Assembly: GCA_032622095.1 (NCBI GenBank)
Contig: CP136065.1
Span: 99,517,343-99,581,342, forward strand
Length of the DNA: 64,000 nt
Reading direction: 5' to 3'
Source: Siphonodentalium dalli
Taxonomy: Eukaryota; Mollusca; Scaphopoda; Gadilida; Siphonodentaliidae
The translations under genes were made by a program, and so were the position numbers. This document shows positions 44,101 through 53,000 of the stretch, in pieces; position 1 is the first letter of the stretch, and every line of letters starts with the position of its first letter. The notes beneath the pieces were generated by a model. That model saw nothing but the letters and a program-made list of their open reading frames with translations. It made no database searches and had not been told where the DNA came from.

Positions 44101-47100
44101 TGGGTTAAACATCTGCCGATCGTGATCGGCCTCTCGTTCTATATAATGATTAGTAACTAACGAATTGTGATTTATTTGATATTGAAAGGCCAGTAACTTT
44201 TTTTTTTTTTTTATAGTTTTAAAGGGTCTCTTATAGATGTCTTGGAATTGTTATTTTGAAAGGCTAATTTTTAGTATATTGCACCAACCTACTTGGGCAC
44301 ATGGTTTATCCGAAGAAAAGAAGGAAAAAGAAAAAATGATTAACATCTCTAAATGCTTCTCTTTTTTTTAGCTTCTAAATAAAGGCATAATATGAGGGGT
44401 GAAGGAAAGGGCCTATCGGCACTTTCGACCATATCGGGGTTAGCCCCCCCCCAAATGACCTTCCTAAAACATGGTTTATTTGGAATCAGCTGTGATAGAA
44501 ATTCATGATACAGGAATTTATTCAGTTCCACTTTTTATACGCCCTTTTAAAAAAAAGGCTGTATTATAGTATTGGTCTGTCCGTCCGGGCGTCCGGGCGG
44601 GCGTCCGTCCGTTAACCTGTTGTCCGGATGATAACTTTAGTTAGAGTGAACCAAAATTAGTAAAATTTGGTATGTGGGTTTATTAGCCGAAAAGTAAGTT
44701 CAAGTTCGAATTTGGGTTCCGCCCGCCAATTTTCACCGGAGTTATGCCCCTTATTTAAAATTTTTTGACTTAGAAAATCCTTGAAATTTGTTGTCCGGAT
44801 GATAACTTTAGTATAGTTTATCGGAATGAATCCAAATTTGGTATATTACTTTCTCCCACCAAAACACAGGTCAAGTTCGAACTTGGGTTCTGTCCGACCA
44901 TTTTTGGCAGAGTTATGCCCCTTTTTCGACTCAGAAAATTCAGTTTTTCTTATGTTTTTTGGTTTCCGGATGATAACTCGATTTTGGAATGTGTATACGC
45001 AAAACCCGTTTTTTTGTGGATTACATATATCAAAATACAGCTCAAGTCCGAATTTCGTTTTAATCCGATAATTTTTGCGAGAGTTATGGCCCCTTTTTTA
45101 CGTAATTTGACTTAGAAAATCCCTGAAATTTGTTGTCCGGATGATAACTTTAGTTAGAGTGAACCGATTTCAATCAAATTTGGTATGTGGGTTTATTAGG
45201 AGAAAAGACAGCTCAAGTTCGAATTTGGGTTTCGTCCGCCAATTTTCACCGGAGTTATGCCCCTTCTTTGACGTAATTTGACTTAGAAAATCCCTGAAAT
45301 TTGTTGTCCGGATGATAACTTTACTAGAGCTTATCGGATTCAATGATAATTTGGTATATTACTTTCTCCCACCAAAACACAGGTCAAGTTCAAATTTGAG
45401 TTCCGTCCGCCAATTTTTACCAGAGTTATGCTCCTTTTTAACCAGTTTCCGCCGACCCAAGAGAGGGCGTATATTGCACGCCCAGCGTAGCTCTTGTTGG
45501 ATTATTTATTTCATGAGACTATTCTTTTCCATGGTTTCAATTTTGCTATCTGAGGCTTTTATTTCTATTCTCCGTTTGGAAGAGATTGAGCTTATAATGC
45601 TGTGCATGGTCAGATAGTCTGTACTACATCCATATTTTTCAAATATTTCATCAGATTTCATGAAAGTGCCATCTTATTCAAGATATCATTAATGAATAGG
45701 ATTTGTTTATGAATCCATCTTTTGAGTGACAGAGGACATTAAGTTTGATCAATTATGTATAAATTATTTGGGAATTGAAAGATAACAGCCATATTTTTGT
45801 CCCCCGAAAAATTTATTTTCGTCCGTTCGTTCGTCCGTTGTACCGTCTGTTCTTCACACTTTTGAGTACCTTCATGGTGTAATCATCTCTTCCTACAGAT
45901 TTCATCCCAGAGATTTGAAACTTCATAATATTGTTGCCCATATATTGAAGATGTGCAACATGTATATAGATGACGGAAAAATTATTTTTTGATGGAGTTA
46001 TTAACCCTTTTCGACATAGAAAATTTCAACATTTTTTATAATTTTCAGTATGAGGGTACCTTCATGGTGTAATCAACTCCTCCTACAGTTTTCATCCTAG
46101 AGATTTAAAACTTCAGAATATTGTTGCCCATATATTGTAGATTTGCAACATGTATATAGATGATGGATGTTTGTTTTTTTACAGAGTTATTAAGTTATAT
46201 TAACCCATTCCGACTTAGAAAATTTCAACATATTTTAGAATTTTCTGTATGAGGGTACCTACATGGTGTAATCAACTCCTCCTACAGTTTTGATCGTAGA
46301 TATCTGAAACTTCAGAGTATTGTTACCCACATATTGGAGATGTGCAACATGTATATATATGACGGAAAAATTATTTTTTACGGAGTTATTAACCCTTTTT
46401 GACTTAAAAAATTTCAACATTTTTTATAATTTTCTGTATGAGGGTACCTTCATAGTGTAATCAACTCCTCCTAAGTTTTGATCGTAGATATTTGAAACTT
46501 TAGAGTATTGTTAGCCACATATTGGAGATGTGCAACATGTATATAGATGACGGAAATATAATTTTTTTACGGAATTAGTAACCCTCTCGACTTAGAACAT
46601 TTAACTGACCTTTTATTATTAAAGTAATAGTACCGGTATGTTTATTTATCGGTGGATTTTGATAAAAAAAAAATCCAACAACTGTGCATATAATATTCCA
46701 CATAATTATTTGTGGCGAGAATTTCTTTCCAATGGAAATTGAACTATAATCTATCAATATTAGCTCATCAGAACACCTGTGTGACTTGTCTGGCATATAG
46801 GCCTACATATGTAATACAGACTATAATATAGCCTGTTTCAAGTCTCACCATGTGATGGTATAGTCCGACTTATAATATGAACCAATGAAAATGTAACTGT
46901 TACACAGCTAAACTTCATCTGGAACTAGAAAAAAATTTATTAATCAACCTCACTATTGGATGATATTATCTCCTGACAGGTGTAGAGAGTTATATTGTGT
47001 TGATGCTTGAAGTGCGATGTTGACATTCTCCTCTATATAAAACATCACAAATGTATCTTTTACTGTTAAGTGAGTAGTTAGGCTTTATGGCAAAAATTCC

Positions 47101-48545
47101 AACCAAATCTATCATATCATTTCAGAAAACACACTGCCTGATCATGAACTACTGGAATATGCACAATTGTAAACATTTGGTCATTAATTCAGGATGAATC
47201 AATTACTGTCATGGCTATGCTGGCCCAAAATTAGCTTTTGTTAAATGCAATTATTTTTTGCCAAATTTTCTCAGGAGTTGTCAAATAATATCTGACCAAA
47301 ATTAAGGTATCAATGTAACGTTGGTTCTTATGGACAATAGTTATTTCAAAGAATTGAACAAATTAACACAGAATAAGACTTCGTTGTCATAAACAATACA
47401 CCAATTACCCATCAACATGCCTGTAGTAGGGCTGCATTAACCCTTTCATGGCAGGAGCTGCGCTGGCGCAACATTAAAGACCCTGTGTCAATGCATTCTC
47501 TTATATGTATAGGTCGCCTCGCATATATAAGAGAATGCACTGGCCTAACAATTTTTATAATTTTTTCTTACATTCTATTTAACAGTTTTTATCATTTTCT
47601 CTTATATTCTTTAACAATTTTATCATTTTTTATCATTTTTCCTTACTTTCAATTTTCTATTTAACAATTTTATCATTTTTTCTTACTTTGTTTTAAAATT
47701 TTATCATTATTTTTTTTTGCTTTTTTTTTCTTACATTTTTTAATGATTATAAAAACTAATATAAAGTTTGTTATGCCAATGTATTCTCTTATATATGTGA
47801 GGCGACCTAAGAGAATACATTGGCACAGGATGTTTGCAAAAATTAAGGGCATTAATAGCTGTGTTATCACCACTATCCTACCTCATGTCCCTAGCTGCCT
47901 CATATAAAAAGACTACAATAAGATTAACTTACAGTATACCTACTAATATTGGTAGAGGTGATAACTCCCATTAGCTTGCATAATCCAACTGAGGGGTATT
48001 CGTGACCATGTGGTGTTGAGTGACCAGTTTCTTAATGAATCACTTTCACTTCCTTGTGGAAATTAGAACTCACTTGCCAACTGAAAATCAATTTTGCCAA
48101 ATGTGAATTAAATTTGGATACTTTGATTTCTGATGAACAAGAGGCAAGGATTCCACCAACAAGAGTCACTGTGTATATTTTATATACATGTATAAGATTG
48201 GGCATGTGCTGCCAATTTGGTTATTAATGCTGATGGGGTCATTGTCACAAGGCATCAATCACATTCGTAACCAGCTTTTCAAATCGATCACAAGTGTACA
48301 TACATGTAGCTTACTTTTCAAGGGCGATCACAATCGTAGCCAGCTTTTCATATTCATGTCAGTGTAATGAACAAGACTAATTGTTTGTCAAATCACATTC
48401 TTGAGTAAATGAATGAAAAACAACTTACATTTACAAGGGAAGAAATAAATTAAATCTTAGATAATCATTTATATTTATATAATTACATGTATATAGCTCA
48501 CCTTTTGACTTCAGCTGTTAAATTGTGGTGTATCCTTGGATACAT
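32022..48545 (-). CDS. Small unrecognised protein gene, three exons, with an in-frame TAA
   Basis: The exons 48502-48545, 47933-48080 and 32022-32138 join in consistent phases (44 nt; 1+147 nt; 117 nt including TAG) to a frame of about 102 codons. It reads MYPRIHHNLTAEVK-SWQVSSNFHKEVKVIH, then TAA, then ETGHSTPHGHEYPSVGLCK, LMGVITSTNISRYT, VFETVLTHLQSTRVIMFSN and PSLPATDIPAAFEQLKAKV. The residues on both sides of the TAA look coding and are in the same frame. Either the gene is broken here, the base is an error or polymorphism (CAA to TAA is one change), or translation begins further down. I do not recognise the family. It is divergent from the coiled-coil gene, which may mean a shared promoter. 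The 15.8-kb intron carries the large repeat array. Confidence 0.55.
32299..37190. mobile_element. 4.9-kb TIR-bounded element filled with ~160-bp higher-order repeats
   Basis: Inverted ends gctgaaggggtcactctc (32299) and its complement ending 37190. Inside the left edge is a further foldback (32323-32382 against 32545-32597, 'gggtacacagggtttg'). Then comes a module that starts 'agctcaactta..taagtttgagct', has a 'cgtccgtgtgtccgtgtg' tract, and runs as about 27 monomers. It ends 'aagttgagct' plus a hairpin AGTGTCATTGACACT near 37146-37160. The monomer words are 'ggcgcgggctacaggtcgta', 'gacatgtagatgggaacgag' and 'ggccgccagcagccatcttgg'. Repeated open frames on the minus strand are by-products of the array. 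Confidence 0.8.
32690..37070. repeat. Tandem array, ~160-bp monomer, 483-bp and 1285-bp higher-order periods
   Basis: Three monomer types alternate: 'acctttggtctgatctttat', 'actgttcgtctgatcatcat' and 'agcttcgatcggaacatcat'. Type 3 recurs at about 33525, 34008, 34811 and 35293, that is at spacings of 483 and 802. The block 33187-34471 matches 34472-35756 at an offset of 1285 bp (eight monomers). Outer monomers are more diverged. Confidence 0.85.
37191..37893. other. Short unique-looking stretch
   Basis: Contains a long poly-C run (37430-37451) and the inverted pair 'ggaataactctatctttaaa' / 'atagagttatcctccctt' (37507-37550). No gene. Confidence 0.3.
37894..39429. mobile_element. TTAA-flanked element with CTACGAG palindromes, family D (copy 2)
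   Basis: Ends cacgttgagtgcc (37894) and ggcactcaacgtg (ending 39429) are perfect 13-bp inverses. TTAA flanks at 37890-37893 and 39430-39433. CTACGAGATAACTCGTAG-type motifs lie at about 38044, 38107, 39357 and 39399. Same design as 18614-19937, with a different 1.5-kb interior and no convincing coding region. Confidence 0.8.
39430..41080. other. Intronic AT-rich stretch, no feature seen
   Basis: No splice-consistent exons or clear repeats were recognised. It belongs to the long intron of the small minus-strand gene. Confidence 0.3.
41068..41455 (+). repeat. Modular repeat with hairpin start and 'gtccgtctgtctg' tract
   Basis: Opens with the near-palindrome 'gtttacccataccatagtat' continuing 'ggtaaac', then 'cgtccgtctgtctgtctg', then two degenerate modules ('ataactcaaacattttctat'). 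A third diverged module is at 41745-41880. Confidence 0.6.
42854..43496. mobile_element. 643-bp TTAA-flanked MITE
   Basis: Ends aggggtactgtac (42854) and gtacagtacccct (43496) are perfect inverses, flanked by TTAA at 42850-42853 and 43497-43500. A 91-codon frame inside (43016-43291) is not convincing. The TTAA target fits a piggyBac-type element. Confidence 0.8.
43501..44535. other. AT-rich intronic stretch
   Basis: Apart from about 45 bp near 44095-44140 shared (inverted) with 1962-2010, nothing is visible. Confidence 0.3.
44536..45501 (+). repeat. Modular repeat with 'gtccgtccgggcgtccg' start
   Basis: Begins 'atacgccctttt' with a 'ccgtccgggcgtccgggcgg' tract, followed by five degenerate ~180-bp modules ('ttgttgtccggatgataact'). 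It ends 'gagggcgtatattgcacgcc', a hairpin, then 'cagcgtagctcttgtt'. Start and end pair weakly (gggcgtat / atacgccc). Confidence 0.65.
45790..46615 (+). repeat. Modular repeat with four ~180-bp modules
   Basis: Starts 'gtcccccgaaaaatttat' and 'cgtccgttcgttcgtccg'. The modules share 'gtaccttcatggtgtaatca', 'cctacagttttgatcgtaga' and 'tgcaacatgtatatagatga'. The same words occur in complement at 5460-5740. Confidence 0.7.
46616..47440. other. Intronic stretch with no supported gene
   Basis: A fragment around 47210-47300 resembles the 'ctggcccaaaa' repeat at 24530. Nothing else is recognised. Confidence 0.3.
47443..47866. mobile_element. Family B MITE with an expanded low-complexity centre
   Basis: The left hairpin (about 47490-47545) and right hairpin (about 47775-47825) are shortened. 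The centre is about 200 bp of 'ttatcattttttcttac' repeats. The left edge reads 'ccctttcatggcaggagctg'. Confidence 0.65.
47933..48080 (-). CDS. Small minus-strand gene, exon 2 with in-frame TAA
   Basis: Acceptor 'gattttcag', donor TATACT|gtaagt. With the AG left from exon 1 it reads SWQVSSNFHKEVKVIH, TAA (near 48032-48034), then ETGHSTPHGHEYPSVGLCK and LMGVITSTNISRYT. The residue mix after the stop (HGHEYPSVGLCKLMG) looks strongly coding. Confidence 0.6.
48502..48545 (-). CDS. Small minus-strand gene, start exon
   Basis: ATG at 48545 encodes MYPRIHHNLTAEVK and leaves AG before the donor AAAAG|gtgagc. The exon extends upstream as 5'UTR; its transcription start is not visible. Confidence 0.6.
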
Positions 48546-49394
48546 CCACTTGCAACGCAATTGTAAATGGAAAGATCACAGATCGTAGGGTAGTCAATCA
48601 CGATATCCTCATATACGATGACATCTCAATCTTGTGAACAGACTATCCACGAATTGTCGGGCCCGATTCCTCAACTTACCATTGATATAAAGTGGTTGTC
48701 TGAACTTGTCTCAATGTTCACTAAGTAGCAAGCTTTGCAGTAATTTTCAATTGAAAATTTAAAAAAAGTTGACTTGAGCTTCAATGTATTTTATAATTCA
48801 ACCTCATTGCTTCAACAGTTTTCAAAGAAATATAACCATTCAATTTCATATAAATAATTCCATTTTCTGTATTTCAGCTTAAATTATTTCTGTAAACTGA
48901 AAACATCACAACATTGAATTATCAGCAAGACCACAACAGTGGTTGTGAACTACAAGCCGACAAATATTGTGTATGTCATATGCAGAATGAGGTCCCCAGA
49001 GGGTGAATTTAGTGACGCTATCCTGCATGGTGTGCTAGCGTCACAAAATTCACCCTCTGTGAACCTCATTCTGCTTAGGCCTCAACTGATATGGGAGACC
49101 TAGGATCAGATTGAAGTTGGTGATGTTCACCCATTAGACACCTCACTTATGCATTTTGTCTTCAAATTAGGTGATATAGATTATAGAAACGTCTGAGAAG
49201 GGAGAAAGTAACTAAAACAATGTTAATTTGAGAATTAGATACTTCCCAGAAGATGAGGTCAGAGCAGAATGAGATCCCCAGAGGGTGAATTTGGTGATGC
49301 TAGCCCACTGTGTAGGATAGCATCACTATATTCACCCTCTGGTGACCTCATTCTGCAAATGACAGACACACTATTTGCAGCCTTGACTAGTATA
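48546..49394. promoter_or_regulatory. Spacer between divergent genes (candidate bidirectional promoter)
   Basis: The start codons of the minus-strand gene (48545) and the coiled-coil gene (49395) are 849 bp apart, pointing away from each other. The promoter-proximal part of the minus gene (about 48546-48700) is richer in CG dinucleotides than its surroundings ('tcgtagggtagtcaatcacg', 'acgaattgtcgggcccg'). Half of the spacer is a family A transposon. No TATA box is convincing. Confidence 0.4.
48966..49383. mobile_element. Double-hairpin MITE, family A, next to a start codon
   Basis: Left hairpin 48984-49075, internal block 49080-49260, right hairpin 49262-49355, and the right end 'cactatttgcagccttg' at 49383. 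The coiled-coil gene's ATG is 11 bp further on. Its right hairpin carries an ATG at 49269 that is in frame with that gene. Confidence 0.8.
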
Positions 49395-50027
49395 ATGTCA
49401 GCTGATCATGCTGAAGAGAATGGTAATGGATATATGCAAGTGAAGATAAAAGACTACCAACTCATCTTCCAGAAGGCACAAGCAATTGACAATCTCTGTC
49501 TAAATTTACAAGAGAAAGATGAAGAGTTAAAAGTGAAGACATTAGAGGTTTCGAAACTAAACCTGGTTATTTTAAATCAGCAGAAACTTATCAGAAATAA
49601 CACATGTGCTGCTGGCTGTAGAAAACACTCTGCTGAATTCCCAAGTAGCCATGGTAATGTCATTTCTTCAAGCAGTCACACAACCAATGCAGATGTTTTG
49701 CCTATAAGCAACATTTTGTCAAGTCGCGGTCCGGCGTCCTTGACATCTAGTAATTTTAGCAGCAGTTATTCTTCTTTTGTCCTTGATACATCAAGAACTT
49801 CAGCGTCATCCATTCACCCAAAATCAGATGCCTCCTTGACTTCAACTCAGCCGACCTCATCGAGTATCAGTCTTGGTTATCAGACTAGCACTGATGAAAG
49901 TTCGTTGTATATTCCTACTGGTGTGTCGCCAACACTCTTCAAGAAAGTTCTGGATGAACTTACCAAGACGAAACAGTTTCTGGTAGAAGTTTTGGGAGAA
50001 AGCAAGATTAATGTGAACCAATACTTG
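49395..50027 (+). CDS. Coiled-coil gene exon 1 with start codon
   Basis: ATG at 49395 (MSADHAEENGNGYMQVK). Donor TACTTG|gtgagt at 50027. The frame is open upstream into the adjoining transposon to an ATG at 49269, but those 42 codons are transposon sequence, so the later Met is preferred. Contains CAAGCRKH near residue 73 and a Ser/Thr-rich middle. Confidence 0.75.
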
Positions 50028-53000
50028 GTGAGTATCGTTTTACATGTACTATCATTATACTATACTATTAGTATGTTCTTGGAGAATTTTTCATAATTTG
50101 GTAACTGTTATTTCTAAATTATAACCTACAGGTATCATGAAGGCCATCCATGCCTTTAAATTTGGGTATCCGATATGAATAACATCTGTCTGCAGTTGCA
50201 ATGAAATCTGCCTATACTCAGCATGATGGAGGTATAGCACATGACATGATGTTTGACCTCTGTACTCAGAATGGATACATATCACACTTGAAAGAGGTTC
50301 TGTGTCATGTCATGTTCTCGGTGGTTATATATCCCGTTCTGGGTAGGTATTTTTTCAACTCTGCCGAATTTCAACACAAAATGGAGTATATTTCAAAGTA
50401 ATTCTATTATTTCTCCACGTTATCAAGTTGGCCAGCTATTCAGTCATATCGTTATCAATAGAAATAGAGGGAAAATTATTGCGGTGACTCCTATAAAAGA
50501 AAATAATGAAACTTTTTCCCCGTGTTTGAATAGAAAATTTTCTCATTACACAGCATCTACACTCTATTTCTATCAATATCGATATGTCTGAATAGCTGGC
50601 CTACTTGACAACGTGGATAAATAATAGAATTACTTTGAAAGACACTCAACTTTGTGTCGAAATTCTGCAGCGTTGAAAAAATGCACACCGAGATTGTGAC
50701 ATGACACTGAACCGCATTCAAGTGTTTACATAGTACATGTATGTGTGTGTCAGTGAAGAGTTTGACCAGTTAGATCAAATCTGATATATACAATGTCATG
50801 CTGTGTGTTATATGTCCGCACGGACCTACTTCAGCACACTAGCAGTCTATCTGCGGAGTCAGTTTTATGCTTTTCAGGATATATTCCTGTTATGTCATTC
50901 CATTGGAAAATGGACAGAATGTTAACGGACTAGCATACGATGTCAGCAGTGAAGAGGTTAAGTAACTTAACAATAATTATAATTTCCTGTTTGTTATCAA
51001 TCTAGGAACGCAAAGAATATGAAGAAATCCACAGACATCTCAGACAAGAAGTCAAATTACTTAAGGATCATCTGGCTCAGCAAACTATATTGCTAAATCA
51101 GTTTGCATGCAATAATAAGCCAGCTGAAGAAATCATCAACATTGTCACAACTCTTCAAAGTCAGGTATGGCCAAAAAGGTGTTTAAAGGTATTGTGATCC
51201 TCATCCGTATTTAACCTGATTATAATTGGTCCAAGTCTTGTCATGTGACAATTCACAAATCATCGAGTAAGAGATGGCACAACATCATAATTAGGAAATA
51301 AACAAGCTTTTATTCCTACATTTTTCGGTCAATTTTTTTAAAACGTGGCACAGATATTTAGTACCATGGGAACTTGTGCACCTGCGATTATGACATCTGT
51401 CCGACATATTTTGGTGGAGTTATCCCCCTTTTTCGACTTAGATTTTTTTTCGCAACATACATAATTTTGTCCAAGCTTTTATTCCTACATTTTTCAGTCA
51501 ATGTTTTTTAATCTTGGCACTCATATTTAGTACCATGGGAACCTGTGCACCTGCGATTATGACGTCTGTCCGACATTTTTTGTGTGGAGTTATTCCCCTT
51601 TTTCGACATACATAATTTTGTCCAAGCTTTTATTCCTACATTTTTCGGTCAATAGGTTTAAGATTAGGGTTATGGTTGTACATCTGCAATGGGAACTGTT
51701 ATTTTATTATTTTAACTAAATGTTTACTGACATGTGAAACATCTTAGTATTTTAAAAACAGGGGGGTATCCGTAGTCCCATTGGGACAGTCACACCTCTA
51801 GTTGGGGATTGTAGCAAGAGAACAGTTTGTGAACACAAGTCGGTGTTGGATATTCGGGGAATCGAGCATGAAAACATTTTGTGAACACGAGTCGGTGTTG
51901 GATATTTGGGGATTGTAGCAAGAGAACAGTTTGTGAACACGAGTCGGTGTTGGATATTCGGGGAATCGAGCATGAAAACAGTTTGTGAACTCGCCGGTGT
52001 TGGATATTTGGGGATTGTAGCATGAAAACAGTTTGTGAACTCGCCGGTGTTGGATATTCGGGGATTCGAGCATGAAAACAGTTTGTGAATGAGCAGGCTT
52101 GCTGGCGAGTTCACAAACTGTTTTCATGCTTAAATCCCCGATTATCCGACCCATCAGGGTACAATTATCTCCATTGTAATTCAATCCACCATAAAAAATT
52201 GAAGAAACTGCACGAAATGCACTTTTTACCGGTATTACCTGCCATGAAGTGAGATATCCCATTTTCGCGGTGATCAGATCTCTTACGCTCCATGAGTTTA
52301 CACGGAACAGCACCCGAACAACTTCCCGTCAACGGTGTCTATAGTAATCATCTGTGAGCAGTTGACTCGATAATGCGACTCCTGGCTCACAGTGACTTAT
52401 TTTACTCCATGCTCCATTCAAAATTTGTTAGCCGTTCAGTGGCCGATGCTGGTGAATCAAAAACTAGGTTAGCATCTCTCGACCAATCAGGATGCTTGTT
52501 TTAGTGACAAATATTCAACTTGAATTCCAATGCAAAAATATATTACAATTTGAATATACAGTTGTCGCGACAGAACTAAAGTGTTCTATCTCCATATTTT
52601 CATTTTTGTGGGAAATTGAGTTTAATGTTTTGACCCCCACCCCAGTTCACATGTTCTCATTCTGATTTGGAAGATAGTACACAGCGGGTATGATAGCTGA
52701 TGTAAAAATACTATTATATGACGAGTTTCGAGACAAAACATATGATATATTGGCTGTAATCACGAAAAAACACTTTGGAGATAGAACAATTTGTGTAAAA
52801 AAAATTCCGTGCTATTGTGGTTTTTGTGTTTTTTAATCATGTAAACGTGCAAAAATCCCAAATCAAGCCATTTTCTGTGTTATTATACCCCCCGCAACGA
52901 AGTTAGGGGGGGTATACTGGAGTATGGACACAAATTTGTCCGGAGTTTTTCTCAGTCGTTTTTTGATCAATTTCCGTGAAACTTGGCACAGACATCAACC

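Noticed and set aside
48025-48040. TAA read as glutamine (ciliate-type code)
   Set aside because: The other genes use standard stops, and the intron sizes, SINEs and HERC gene indicate an animal nuclear genome.
49269-49394. 42-codon N-terminal extension of the coiled-coil protein
   Set aside because: The codons lie wholly in the hairpin of a MITE found elsewhere in the window; the Met at 49395 is the more natural start. Kept as a finding, not as the annotated start.
51806-52130. Regular ~60-bp repeats resembling a CRISPR array
   Set aside because: The units are contiguous without unique spacers, the setting is a eukaryotic intron, and there are no cas genes.
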